Origin: Kosakonia arachidis
GTDB taxonomy: Bacteria > Pseudomonadota > Gammaproteobacteria > Enterobacterales > Enterobacteriaceae
Length of the DNA stretch: 64,000 nt
Direction: 5' to 3'
Assembly (NCBI RefSeq): GCF_900116535.1
Contig: NZ_FPAU01000013.1
Span: 1-64,000 of the forward strand
Shown: in pieces, positions 8,637 to 17,868 of the stretch
How positions within the stretch are numbered: the first letter of the stretch is position 1
Layout of the letters: each line of letters starts with the position of its first letter
Translations under genes and position numbers: made by a program
Notes under the pieces: generated by a model
The model's input: only the letters and a program-made list of their open reading frames with translations
The model's database searches: none
Told to the model about the DNA's origin: nothing

Positions 8637-8672
8637 CCTAAGCCTAAGCCTAAGCCTAAGCCTAAGCCTAAG
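8637..8672 (+). repeat. Six tandem CCTAAG hexamers
   Basis: The sequence is (CCTAAG)x6 with no mismatch, in a non-coding gap between an IS fragment and a complete IS. An opposite-strand frame through it reads as a Leu-Gly repeat, but that ORF has no other support. Perfect microsatellites can change length by slippage. Confidence 0.9.
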
Positions 8673-8836
8673 GCAGTATTACCCATGCTATGACGAGCAG
8701 CATATGGTTATCGGTAAACACGTATCCATGAAATATTACTCATGTGATAATGGTTATGTAAGCATCCCTGTAAACCGGCCCATTCACTTTTAGAGATCTT
8801 CCGACATACTGATTATGTCTTCCTGAGGAGATCGCC

Positions 8837-9103
8837 ATGCGTAAAGCCCGATTCACCGAACACCAGATCATTGCCGTTCTGAAGTCTGTCGAAACCGGAC
8901 GCACCGTCAAGGATGTCTGCCGTGAAGCCGGTATTTCCGAGGCCAGCTATTACAACTGGAAAGCGAAGTATGACGGTATGGAAGCTTCTGATATCAAAAA
9001 GATGAAGGATCTTGAGGACGAAAACCGCCAGCTGAAACAAATGTTTGCTGATCTGAGTCTGGAAAATCGTGCGTTAAAAGACGTCATCGAAAAAAAGCTT
9101 TAA
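8837..9103 (+). CDS. IS3-family OrfA
   Basis: 88 residues: helix-turn-helix ('FTEHQIIAVLKSVETGRTVKDVCREAGIS') followed by a zipper ('LEDENRQLKQMFADLSLENRALK'). GAGGAG precedes the ATG. OrfA binds the terminal repeats. The end of the gene (A7G at 9090-9097) is a probable -1 frameshift site giving the OrfAB transposase. Confidence 0.9.
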   Translation: MRKARFTEHQIIAVLKSVETGRTVKDVCREAGISEASYYNWKAKYDGMEASDIKKMKDLEDENRQLKQMFADLSLENRALKDVIEKKL

Positions 9104-9153
9104 CACCAGCGATAAAACGTGAGCTGGTCAGCTATCTGACCACCCAGTTTGCG

Positions 9154-9948
9154 ATGAGCATACGTCGGGCATGCAGGATGTTATCGCTGAGCAGGACGGT
9201 ATTTCTTTACCAGCCGGATACACGGCGTGATGAGCCAGTGATTGTGGCGCTGACGGTAGCGGCTGAACGCCATCCGCGATACGGATTTAAAAAGCTTTTT
9301 CAGGTCCTTTGCAGGCAGGGCAATAGCTGGAATCATAAAAGAGTTCACCGTATTTACTGCCTGCTGAAACTGAATTTTCGCCGTAAAGGAAAGCAGCGTT
9401 TGCCGGTACGTAACCCGTCACCGCTGGCCACGCCGGAAGCACTAAACCAGAGCTGGTCGATAGACTTTATGCATGATGCTTTGGTCTGCGGCAGACGGTT
9501 CCGCACCTTCAATGTAGTTGATGACTTTAACCGCGAGGCCCTCGTAATAGAAATCGATCTGAATATTCCGGCACAACGGGTGGTCCGGGTGCTGGACAGG
9601 ATCGTGGCAAACCGGGGTTATCCGCTGAAAATGCGGATGGACAACGGCCCGGAACTCATCTCGCTGACGCTGGCGCAATGGGCAGAAGAGCATGGTGTGG
9701 CACTGGAATTTATTAAACCAGGCAAGCCAACACAGAATGCGTTTATCGAACGGTTCAACCGGACTTACCGGACAGAAATACTGGATTTTTACCTGTTCAG
9801 GACACTGAATGAAGCACGGGAAATCACAGAGCGCTGGCTGACGGAATATAACAGTGAGCGGCCTCATGAATCCCTGAATAACCTGACGCCGGAAGGGTAC
9901 CGGCTGATGGCTGAACCCCCGGAAATCTCAAAAAGTGCGTGGAACTAA
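9154..9948 (+). CDS. IS3-family OrfB transposase (DDE)
   Basis: 264 residues in the -1 frame relative to orfA, so probably translated as an OrfAB fusion through the slippery run. The HTH_21 region contains 'HPRYGFKKLFQVL..'. The rve domain has 'SIDFMHDAL' (first Asp), 'RMDNGPELIS' (second Asp) and 'PTQNAFIERFNRTYRTEIL' (Glu). No stop or frameshift breaks it, and both IS ends are present, so it may be active. Confidence 0.9.
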   Translation: MSIRRACRMLSLSRTVFLYQPDTRRDEPVIVALTVAAERHPRYGFKKLFQVLCRQGNSWNHKRVHRIYCLLKLNFRRKGKQRLPVRNPSPLATPEALNQSWSIDFMHDALVCGRRFRTFNVVDDFNREALVIEIDLNIPAQRVVRVLDRIVANRGYPLKMRMDNGPELISLTLAQWAEEHGVALEFIKPGKPTQNAFIERFNRTYRTEILDFYLFRTLNEAREITERWLTEYNSERPHESLNNLTPEGYRLMAEPPEISKSAWN

Positions 9949-10130
9949 AACGGGTGTGCTTACAGTTATACTGTCATCCAATCCTGTGATTGGAATGAGT
10001 TATCAATATATCAGAATAAAATTTTTATTTATCTTAAATATACCTTAAGGTAGTTTTACTACGGTAAGTTCAATGTACAATAAAATTGTTGGTACCTGCT
10101 ATACCTGGTGAAGTAATTAGAGTGTTATTT

Positions 10131-10160
10131 GCTCATGGGGGTATCCCCCCCCTCTTTTTA
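10131..10160 (+). terminator. G5/C8 hairpin followed by T-run
   Basis: GGGGG, a short loop, then eight C, CT and five T: a simple terminator-like structure about 170 bases after the IS. It could end read-through from the transposase gene. The homopolymer runs are also slippage-prone. The remainder of 9965-10465 shows nothing recognisable. Confidence 0.35.
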
Positions 10161-10465
10161 ACTACCATTTTTGAAGCAAATGGTATTCCCCTGATTTAAT
10201 CAATTAACTAAATACTTACTATTCCCTTTTCTTTGAATTCGAATAAACTCATGGTTCTGATTTCTAACATGCTCTAGAAAGAGCAAGGAATAACCAACTT
10301 CGAACAGGTATATTATTATGTTTAACACCATGCGCTTTTAATAGTTTCCTTCAATAATGTTTGGTATTATTATTTATGTTTGTTGCGCATTTGTATTTTA
10401 AACCATAATGCAAAGGGTGATAAATAAATGCATGAATATAACATATGCTATAGTGAAATTATTGA

Positions 10466-10792
10466 CTAATTCAAATGCTCAATTATTTTAATTAATTCTG
10501 CATAATCCCACTTAATAAAATTGCACAAAACATTGCATTGTTTGATAAATACGAATGAAGGATAGGTTCTTATATTATATTCTATAGCCAAGCTTTTGGC
10601 ATCATCGGTATTGACTCTGATAAAGATAACGTCTTGATATATCAGGCTTACCTCTTCAATATTTTTTTCGATGGTTTCCAAAACATTACTACTTCTTGTA
10701 ATGAAGTAAACAACTATGAGTTTAGAACCGACTGTTTGGATCTTTTCGCGAAACTCAGAAACTGTTGTAGCATTAAAAATACTCATTTGCAC
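10466..10792 (-). CDS. Thioredoxin-fold protein without the CxxC motif
   Basis: 108 residues with the thioredoxin order: 'KLIVVYFITRSSNVLETIEKN' (strand plus active-site loop), 'VIFIRVNTDDAKSLAIEYNIRTYPSFVFIK' (central strand, helix and the cis-Pro loop 'TYPSF'). The active-site loop reads 'TRSSNVLE', so both catalytic cysteines are missing and dithiol exchange is not expected. It may act as a binding or chaperone module. No signal peptide. A paralogue at 63511-63840 heads an operon with ABC transporter genes; here the downstream side is empty to the IS at 9964. GAGTG lies just before the ATG. Confidence 0.65.
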   Translation of the reverse strand: MQMSIFNATTVSEFREKIQTVGSKLIVVYFITRSSNVLETIEKNIEEVSLIYQDVIFIRVNTDDAKSLAIEYNIRTYPSFVFIKQCNVLCNFIKWDYAELIKIIEHLN

Positions 10793-11183
10793 TCCTGAAT
10801 CTAGGGTAGATATACTTTCAAGGAATTGGAATAAATTGCAGTCGCTGATAATAATATTCTTGTAAAGTTTTATTCATACAACAATACTACTTGTTAGTAT
10901 CATTTGTCAAAATTACGGCTCATCTCTATCGACTTAATATTAACTACCTGTATTCTCGATGCTTAACTAAAGCCAATGGGAAAATCCATTTTATAAAAGT
11001 AGCAATTTTCTTTTCGAAATACTAAACATTATGAATGTCATAGTACAATGTTAGTTAGAAATCATACAACATGCAACGCCATTAAGAGTAATAAGACAAA
11101 ATATATGCTTTGTCTTATTTTTTATAGGTGGGTGGTTTTTTGTGCCATTATCTCAGTGTGAGCTATTTAAAGGAAAGGAAAAA

Positions 11184-13505
11184 ATGAACTCAATAATTTC
11201 TCCACAAAGTAAAAATAGAGCGCCGTTTCTTTATTTTAACGATACTGTTCCTGAAAATGATTTAGAGGGTACGTTGGCTGCAAGGGTGCAATTTGCTCAG
11301 AGCCAAATTATACCAAGTCATCCTAAAGGTGATGACCGACAACCGATTTTGACAAATCTTCGTGACACATTAATCTTGGTTCAACCTTTGCAGCCAGATT
11401 TAACATCGCCGATGTACGTACAGGTTTTAAACAAGAACGGAGAAATTTTAAAACAATTGGTTCTCAACCAACCTTCCAGACTACCTGTTACTGCGTATCA
11501 TATACCTGATGCACCTGACGATGGTATAGATTTTACTCCATTGAATAATTCACATACATTCATAGACACCAGCGCTGAGTTAGCAAAACTTAAAGATCCC
11601 TCAGGGCTCTTTCTAAAGGAAAAACTAAGTCAATATGCATTAGTTGAAATTAAGACTGCTAATGGGTTATGGGTTAGTGATATCTATCTTCCTGACGATC
11701 CTTCTTTAGAAGGAAAAATGGTCAGAGTGAAGTCAAGTGCAGGGTACAAATCTAATCTGTATTATGCTGGACGCAAGATGGTGGTTTCGAGTGGCGATAA
11801 TCTACAATTCAAATTCATCAATAATCAGTGGTTCAGGGAAGATGAGCTTGAGCTTAACGCTATATCTTATGCACCAAATACTTGGAGCGTTGTACTTCCT
11901 GGTAATTTAATGACCCACGGAATAACGCTCTCATTTTTCCAAGGAAATTTGTTTGGAAAACTTACTGACTTAAAAATAAGTGGCCCCTGTGAATTGCTAA
12001 TCAATACGATTGATATAGGTATGTTGGTCAGTCCACGAAATGAATTTTATTTTTCTAGTGATAAACAAGCCCAGCGGGAATATTTCCAGACGACACCTTT
12101 TAGTTGGATGATAGTTAACCAATACGCTCCACTATATTTGCCTGAAGTTATGTTGCCAGATGGTTCATTCCTAACAGATAAAGACCCAGGAACAGGTGGA
12201 TGGCATACTGGCACAATGTGTCATCAGATATCAAGGGATCTTGTTTCGAAGGGGATTAATAGTGCAAACTACGGAATAAACAGTTCTTCAGGAACTGGTC
12301 AACCTTATCATTTTCGCGCCACTCAAGTAACAATGCATAACAGTCGCGGTAACTATGCCAATGGTATTCAGGTCCATGGTGGTATGGCATCAACGGGTGT
12401 CGTAAGCATTGATAAGTCTTATGGCAATGAAATAAGTCATGAATTGGGACATTCTTTTTCCCTGGCGGATTTAAATGATGGTTTTAGGGGGTGTGTGCAT
12501 CGTAGCACCGGAAATATTAATTCTACATGGGGGTGGGACAGCGACAAAAATATATTTATTCCAAATTTTAAATCAATTCGCAATAATGCAAGCTCATGTT
12601 TTGATAACCAGTGCCAGCCTCCATTCCATGGATATCAGTTTGGTTACGACGCTATGAATGGTGGAGAGCCGCTTTCCAGTGCCAATCGCTACACCCTTTA
12701 CACTCCTAATTCCTCAGCAATTATGCAAAGTTACGTTGCGACCAAAGCCTTGTTTGACCCATTTTCACCGACAGGTTTTAGTAAATGGAACGTAGAGTCT
12801 GGCAAAATGGATCCATATGAAAGTTACGTTGATATAGACTACGTTAATGTTTCTATTACAAACATTAACGAAAGTTTACTTGCAGATCTAGTGAATGAGC
12901 ATAACCTAGTGAATATTACGGTTAGAGATGGTCAATGGGCTAGGGAGATTATAATGCCTGCTGCTAATAGTTATAATAACGGCCACAGCGTTACTATTGA
13001 CCAGAACGCATCTTGGAATTGTACACTTTATATTAATGGAAATTCCATTGTGATGGCAAAAGGCTTTAAAAAAAGTTTCACCAGTGATGGTGTGTTGTGG
13101 CAGGAGGAGAAGACTATTATGGCTACACAAGTACTTCGTGTTCCAGAAAGATTCGGAATACCTGTGACTACCCTTGTTGGGTATTATGATCCAAATGGAT
13201 TGCTGCAAAGCTACATTTATCCTGCTTTATTCGGAGCCTATGGTTTTTGCTATGCAGATGATGAAAAAGATAGTAATGATGTCGGCTGTAAACTTCTTGT
13301 TGAAACAGAAAAAGGGATAAAAAAATTCATACTTAGAAATAGTCGAGCAAGTTCAGACGCCATGAACAAGTTTCATATTAATATCCCAACAGATATTAAA
13401 CCGACTAAGGCTATAATTTTACGTAAAGGTAAGGTTATTGCTGAAAGAGAACTACAGAGTGCACCAACAGGCCTCCTGTGTACAATACATGGTAAAAAGA
13501 TATAA
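11184..13505 (+). CDS. StcE/TagA-like M66 metalloprotease homologue, leaderless and C-terminally short
   Basis: Start chosen at the ATG at 11184 because AGGAAAGG lies 5 bases upstream; a GTG at 11142 is also in frame. About 773 residues align along most of the E. coli mucinase StcE (about 898 residues), from 'LYFNDTVPENDLEGTLAARVQFAQSQI' to 'MNKFHINIPT'. StcE cleaves mucin-type glycoproteins outside the cell. Three oddities are visible. There is no signal peptide. The protein stops about 100 residues early, losing the C-terminal domain. The zinc motif reads HELGHSFSLAD (from His 419) instead of HExxHxxGxxH, so Asp takes the third ligand position and Ser replaces Gly. It may be inactive, or a divergent enzyme. 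No type II secretion genes are nearby. Confidence 0.8.
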   Translation: MNSIISPQSKNRAPFLYFNDTVPENDLEGTLAARVQFAQSQIIPSHPKGDDRQPILTNLRDTLILVQPLQPDLTSPMYVQVLNKNGEILKQLVLNQPSRLPVTAYHIPDAPDDGIDFTPLNNSHTFIDTSAELAKLKDPSGLFLKEKLSQYALVEIKTANGLWVSDIYLPDDPSLEGKMVRVKSSAGYKSNLYYAGRKMVVSSGDNLQFKFINNQWFREDELELNAISYAPNTWSVVLPGNLMTHGITLSFFQGNLFGKLTDLKISGPCELLINTIDIGMLVSPRNEFYFSSDKQAQREYFQTTPFSWMIVNQYAPLYLPEVMLPDGSFLTDKDPGTGGWHTGTMCHQISRDLVSKGINSANYGINSSSGTGQPYHFRATQVTMHNSRGNYANGIQVHGGMASTGVVSIDKSYGNEISHELGHSFSLADLNDGFRGCVHRSTGNINSTWGWDSDKNIFIPNFKSIRNNASSCFDNQCQPPFHGYQFGYDAMNGGEPLSSANRYTLYTPNSSAIMQSYVATKALFDPFSPTGFSKWNVESGKMDPYESYVDIDYVNVSITNINESLLADLVNEHNLVNITVRDGQWAREIIMPAANSYNNGHSVTIDQNASWNCTLYINGNSIVMAKGFKKSFTSDGVLWQEEKTIMATQVLRVPERFGIPVTTLVGYYDPNGLLQSYIYPALFGAYGFCYADDEKDSNDVGCKLLVETEKGIKKFILRNSRASSDAMNKFHINIPTDIKPTKAIILRKGKVIAERELQSAPTGLLCTIHGKKI

Positions 13506-13544
13506 TACATCACTCCACAACTGGTAAACTTTCAGTAAAAATTT

Positions 13545-13572
13545 TGGCCTCTCTCTGAGAGGCCTGTCATAA
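13545..13572. terminator. Small hairpin after the stcE-like gene
   Basis: GGCCTCTC pairs with GAGAGGCC across a 3-base loop about 40 bases after the stop. No T-run follows on the plus strand, so efficiency is uncertain. Confidence 0.35.
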
Positions 13573-13729
13573 GTATTCATAATCATAGCTGTAATCTCTC
13601 TAATAGGCTACTTGACTGCTCCGCGTAATCAACGAAACTGCAATTTGTTGTGACCCTGACCCGAAATCCTGCACCATTCAGAAACAGAATGCCGGCATGA
13701 TCTACACTCCCTGAACGGAGGTGGTGCCG

Positions 13730-13996
13730 ATGAAAAAATCACGATTCACCGAAGAGCAGATTGTCTTTGCCCTGAAGCAGGCCGAACTGGGGACATCCGT
13801 GTCGGAGGTCTGCCGCAAGCTGGGCATTTCCGATGCCACGTTCTATACATGGTGCAAGAAATACGGCGGGATTTCGCCCTCAGAACTGAAGCACATGCGT
13901 CAGCTGGAAGAGGAAAACCTGCGGCTGAAGAAACTGGTGGCCGATCTGAGCCTCGACAAGGCCATGCTGCAGGATGTGCTGGCAAAAAAGACCTGA
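13730..13996 (+). CDS. IS3-family OrfA
   Basis: 88 residues from the ATG at 13730, which follows GGAGGTGG. The helix-turn-helix is 'FTEEQIVFALKQAELGTSVSEVCRKLGIS' and the zipper is 'LEEENLRLKKLVADLSLDKAMLQ'. It ends just past the A6G frameshift site. Confidence 0.9.
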   Translation: MKKSRFTEEQIVFALKQAELGTSVSEVCRKLGISDATFYTWCKKYGGISPSELKHMRQLEEENLRLKKLVADLSLDKAMLQDVLAKKT

Positions 13997-14838
13997 CGCT
14001 GGCACGGCTGCGTGAATGGGTCCGGGAGCTGCAGGCGCGTTACGGGGCCAGCGAACGGCAGGTCTGTTTTGCGCTGCAGGTCAGCCTCAGTTCGTTCCGT
14101 TACCGCTCTGTGGCGGCCGATGACAGTGCGCTGCGCCTGCGTATCCGCGAGATCACGGAAACCCGCGTGCATTACGGTTACCGGCGGGTTTACATCCTGC
14201 TCAGGCGGGAGGGCTGGCGGGATAACCATAAACGCATTTACCGTCTCTACAGCGAGCAGGGCCTGTCCCTGCGTCTCAAACGTCCCCACCGCAATAAATC
14301 GGCACAGCGGCGACAGCCACAGCCTCAGGCGCGGTATCCGAACCATGTCTGGGGCATGGACTTTGTCCCCGATGCGCTGTTTGACGGAAGGCGGTTACGC
14401 CTGCTGACGATAATTGATTTGTTCACACGTGAATGCCTGGGGATCTGTGTGGGCCAGAATCTGCGCTCAACGGAAGTGGCGGAGATGCTGAACAGTATTG
14501 CACTCATACGCCCCTTACCACAGTTGCTGAAAACCGATGACGGGTCTGAATTTGCAGGAAAGATGCTGGACAAGTGGGTGTATGAACGGGGGATCCGTAT
14601 AGACTTTTCCCGGCAGGGAACACTGACAGACAATGCCACGGTGGAGTCGTTCAACGGCCGACTGCGCCAGGAGTGCCTGAATGAGAACGGGTTCATGTCC
14701 CTGGAGGATGCGCGGTGCAAAATCGAGGCCTGGCGCATACACTATAATCAGCGACGTCCCCATTCTGCACTGGGCTGGATGACGCCATCTGAATTTGCTG
14801 AGAAGTCTGCCGGTTGCCAGAATATGCAGCCAGACTGA
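13990..14838 (+). CDS. IS3-family OrfB transposase (DDE)
   Basis: This is the part read after the probable -1 shift at 13984-13990; the same frame is open back to 13849. HTH_21-type region 'HYGYRRVYILLRREGW', then the rve core: 'WGMDFVPDAL' (Asp), 'LKTDDGSEFAG' (Asp) and 'TDNATVESFNGRLRQECL' (Glu). Intact, between well-matched ends, so possibly mobile. Confidence 0.88.
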   Translation, partial: DLTLARLREWVRELQARYGASERQVCFALQVSLSSFRYRSVAADDSALRLRIREITETRVHYGYRRVYILLRREGWRDNHKRIYRLYSEQGLSLRLKRPHRNKSAQRRQPQPQARYPNHVWGMDFVPDALFDGRRLRLLTIIDLFTRECLGICVGQNLRSTEVAEMLNSIALIRPLPQLLKTDDGSEFAGKMLDKWVYERGIRIDFSRQGTLTDNATVESFNGRLRQECLNENGFMSLEDARCKIEAWRIHYNQRRPHSALGWMTPSEFAEKSAGCQNMQPD

Positions 14839-15144
14839 AGCCGGTTATTCCTGATTACGGCTGGATCATATTCGGAGTCAAGGTAAATCATGCCGGCATT
14901 CTGTTTCTGAATGGTGCAGGATTTCGGGTCTGGGTCAGACTCTGTCAAAGCTCGATTTATCAACTTAACAGATATGTGTCTCTGGCACCCTGGGTGGTGC
15001 CAGAAGTATGGTCAATGATAATCACATGCTGCTGCGCTATGGCCGTATAATGTAATTATGATGCTTGATGCTTCTATGAGGCAGGTATATTTTAACCTTC
15101 AACTTACGTGGACATATTATTATTCCTGCATATTACAAATGAGA

Positions 15145-15663
15145 TTATGGAGTATAAATTGCGGCATCTAATGTCATAACATAATCATCTGCATTGATAG
15201 TATGGTCTCGGCTTGTATAAATGCTTGCTTCAGCTCTGGTTTGAGTGGAATTTATAACATACCAATTATCAGGATAAACAGATCCAACTCCTGTTATATT
15301 TTGGAAACGAAACTTCAAATGAATCTGGTTTTCCGGGTTGTTTTTCCCGTAAATAGTAGCAAGGGTATGGTTTAGATCGAAATTTCCTTGATTCCCAGTC
15401 AAACTCCAGCGTACAGCTAAATACACTGCTCCTTTTAAACTTTCAAGAGTAAAATCAGCAACTTTATAATCCTTTTCATATACCCCTGCAATAAGATTTG
15501 GCTTAGGGACAATAATTAAACGCAGCGAACCAGTAGGTTGAATGAAACTAATAGTCGCAGTTTCAGTAATTTGTCTGTTAAAAGCAGTAGATGATGCTGA
15601 AAACGCCATTCCTAGTGCTAAACAGGACATAAAAAATAACACGACCTTACTTCTTTTTTCCAT
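15145..15663 (-). CDS. FGL-type fimbrial subunit paralogue
   Basis: 172 residues from the ATG at 15663, which follows AAAGGA; an upstream ATG would add eight residues without its own site. Signal peptide up to about 'SASSTAF'. The mature N-terminus 'ITETATISFIQP' has the alternating hydrophobic pattern of a donor strand. The C-terminus 'DDYVMTLDAAIYTP' is a last beta-strand shared with the subunits at 17869 ('ADTYPISLDAAVYIP') and 19600. It belongs to the adhesin island but points the other way and is cut off from it by IS debris. It may be a silent or alternative pilin. Composition is AT-rich. Confidence 0.75.
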   Translation of the reverse strand: MEKRSKVVLFFMSCLALGMAFSASSTAFNRQITETATISFIQPTGSLRLIIVPKPNLIAGVYEKDYKVADFTLESLKGAVYLAVRWSLTGNQGNFDLNHTLATIYGKNNPENQIHLKFRFQNITGVGSVYPDNWYVINSTQTRAEASIYTSRDHTINADDYVMTLDAAIYTP

Positions 15664-15687
15664 TTCAATTCCTTTAGCACGACACAC

Positions 15688-16150
15688 TTATATAGTGTTC
15701 GTTAGACTTAATTGTTACTAAACATAGGGGCTTAAACGAATTTTTTCATAAGCAGAATTTCCTACGTTAGTATTTTTATTATTTGTATCGAATAAAAACA
15801 AAATAATTAAATGCATGCACGTATAACAATAAAAAAAACCACTTAAATAATTTTACTTAGATTTTTATTCTAAAAGTGATCCATGCGTTTTCTGATGCTT
15901 AATATAGTTTGATAAGTTATTAGGCGATCGATATGTGAAATGATATATAGACGACTCTGTTGACTGCATTGCGACTGATAATGCAAACACTTGTAATGAA
16001 TTGATAATACTGATTGTTGAAAATGTTCCGTAACGACATTCTTGTAATGTATAGCGCATAATCCTGCCATCCACTTTCAGAGACCTTCCGGCATATTCAA
16101 TCTGCTAGCGAAGGAGCTCGTGACCTGCTTTCCCGTTAATTGACACACAG
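15688..16150. other. AT-rich gap with an IS end scrap
   Basis: No gene is supportable; the two overlapping minus-strand frames at 15865-16074 lack start signals and similarity. At about 16065-16105 a stretch ('CCACTTTCAGAGACCTTCCGGCATATT') resembles the left end of the IS at 8757, so another copy once stood here. Confidence 0.4.
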
Positions 16151-16258
16151 TGATGTTAGTTGGACTGACCCCACGACAATAGACAAATTCTGTCCTCACG
16201 ACGAGGCCTATTCGAAGGCCTCCGGACTGACACCGCCGAGATGACTGTGGCACCATGC

Positions 16259-17045
16259 TCAGTTGTAGAGCACTTCAATATAATCGAAGATATCGGCTCG
16301 GGTCAGATCCCGGGTTTTGTATATTCTCTTCCTGATGCGTTCTTTTTTCAGCGAATTGAAGAACGATTCGGCCACCGCATTATCCCAGCAGTTGCCACGC
16401 AAGCTCATGCTCGTGGCCAGGTTATTGGCTCTACAGAAGCGCTGCCAGTCGTCGCTGCCGTACTGACTGCGGTCCGAATGCACGATAATCTCGCCGTCCG
16501 GTTTTCGTCGCCCCACGGCCACATGAGCGCATCCAGCGTGAGTTCGCGTGAGAGAGTGGGTTTCATTGACCAGCCAACCACATTCCGGGCGAAGAGACCG
16601 ATGACGACTGCCAGAGACAGCCAGCCTTGCCAGGTACGGATGTAGGTGATATCGGTTACCCAGACCTGATTGGGCTTTACCACGGTAAATTCATTCTGAA
16701 CGCGCTTAGGGGCAAAAACAGAAGGTCTGCCAGCTATCCTGCGGGCCACGCACCGCTTTAATCCGGTTCAGTTGCATAATCCGACCTATACGATTTTTAC
16801 CTCAGGTTTCACCGATTTCGCTCAGAACACCATGTACCCGACGATAACCATATACGCTACCACTCAGTGAACAGGAGTCTCGGATGAGCGTCAGCAGGCG
16901 TTAATTGTCTTTATCTCGTGCAGAAACCGGATTATGCAGCTACGCATAGAATCCAACCCTGGCGACATTCAGGACACGACACATTGTCATGACACCCCAT
17001 ACAGCAAGGTGTTCATTGATAAAGCGGTTTCAGTCGGGCTCCCTT
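16259..17045 (-). pseudogene. IS3-family OrfB, multiply frameshifted
   Basis: One frame (16405-16749) gives 'NQVWVTDITYIRTWQGWLSLAVVIGLFAR' with the first Asp. The next (16259-16522) gives 'IVHSDRSQYGSDDW' and 'GNCWDNAVAESFFNSLKKERI' with the remaining catalytic residues. Frame changes and stops separate them, and the N-terminal part is scattered over 16750-17045. Non-functional. Confidence 0.8.
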
Positions 17046-17053
17046 GCAAAGTA

Positions 17054-17314
17054 CTACGCGCCCTTTTCCAGGATATCCCGTTCTTCTTCAGTGCGTTTCA
17101 GCTGTGCCCTGAGCTTCCGGATCTCACTTTTGGCTTCCAGTAAATCCCTGGCATGTTGTTCACTGTTATCGGATTTGATGGCCCGCAGCCACTTGAAAAG
17201 ACTGTGTGCAGAAACGCCCAGACGATCGGAAACTTCGGCAACGGAATAACCTCGCTCCGTGATTTGACGGACGGCTTCTTCTTTAAATTCCGGTGTAAAT
17301 CGTGGTGTGCCCAT
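17054..17314 (-). CDS. IS3-family OrfA (of the degenerate element)
   Basis: 86 residues: 'FTPEFKEEAVRQITERGYSVAEVSDRLGVSAHSLFKWL' helix-turn-helix and 'KSEIRKLRAQLKRTEEERDIL' zipper. The frame is intact but its partner orfB is dead. Confidence 0.8.
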   Translation of the reverse strand: MGTPRFTPEFKEEAVRQITERGYSVAEVSDRLGVSAHSLFKWLRAIKSDNSEQHARDLLEAKSEIRKLRAQLKRTEEERDILEKGA

Positions 17315-17868
17315 ATACTCCCCCTATGCTCAAACTATAGGGCGGGATCTTCTACCGAGGGGGGCTGTCCAAATTGCGCTGTCTCAAAGCTAACCGGCGA
17401 TCGTAAGAACCGATCAGGCCCCGGAAATCAATATGTATGAAGGGTTCTGAATGTGAATGAAATTATTACGCGAAGTGCTTACAGAAATGCCGCACGGGTG
17501 CTGTTCAGCACATCCCGTTTTTCCAGCGAACCTGCGTTGAAAGCTCAAGATCTTGCATGTTATTCCTGTGCTCAGTTTCGCGAAATAGCTCACGGAGGCA
17601 TGATTGTTTCAGCATAAAGTGCTGCTAATCATATGTTGTGATAGTATAAAATCTAATATTTTATTTTAAGTGGTAAATAATTTTATATATTCAATAACTG
17701 AAGCATTATCTACTGATGAATTAGACGTGAGAATAAAATTATAAGTGAGGAGGCAGATGCTGGGCTTCAATGAGTGGCCATATTTAGATATCTGTTTCCT
17801 TAAATTCATGACTTTCTGTAAAGAATTTATGATTACAGAGTAATTATCCGAAAATTAAGGAGTTAAAA

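Larger units (their letters stand above)
8757..9964 (+). mobile_element. Complete IS3-family element (IS407-like), 1208 bp
   Basis: The left end TGTAAGCATCCCTG (8757) and right end ..CGGGTGTGCTTACA (9964) are imperfect inverted repeats with the usual TG/CA tips. A 4-base duplication, GTTA, flanks both sides (8753-8756 and 9965-9968), as expected for the IS407 subgroup. It carries orfA and orfB with an A7G slippery run at 9090-9097. An inverted, truncated copy of its left end lies at 61784-61932. Confidence 0.85.
13651..14937 (+). mobile_element. Complete IS3-family element with long inverted repeats, about 1287 bp
   Basis: The left end TGACCCTGACCCGAAATCC (13651) and the inverted right end (to 14937) match over about 50 bases with very few mismatches. 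I could not find a clear target duplication. It carries orfA and orfB overlapping in the -1 frame with an A6G slippery run at 13984-13990. Confidence 0.85.
16150..17375 (-). mobile_element. Degenerate IS3-family element
   Basis: OrfA is near-intact at 17054-17314 and OrfB is broken into frames at about 16259-16800. The outer limits are approximate because the terminal repeats are poorly matched. It separates the minus-strand subunit gene from the plus-strand one. Confidence 0.65.

Noticed and set aside
8637..8672. Telomere or CRISPR repeat
   Set aside because: Tandem hexamers without spacers and not at a DNA end; simply a microsatellite.
8489..8686. Minus-strand ORF with a Leu-Gly repeat
   Set aside because: Produced by the hexamer microsatellite; no ribosome site and the rest is featureless.
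13651..14937. Target-site duplication for the second complete IS
   Set aside because: Flanks do not match over 3 or 4 bases at the ends I assign, so none is reported.
15865..16074. Two overlapping minus-strand frames
   Set aside because: Both lack a ribosome site and protein-like features and sit in AT-rich IS-flanking sequence.
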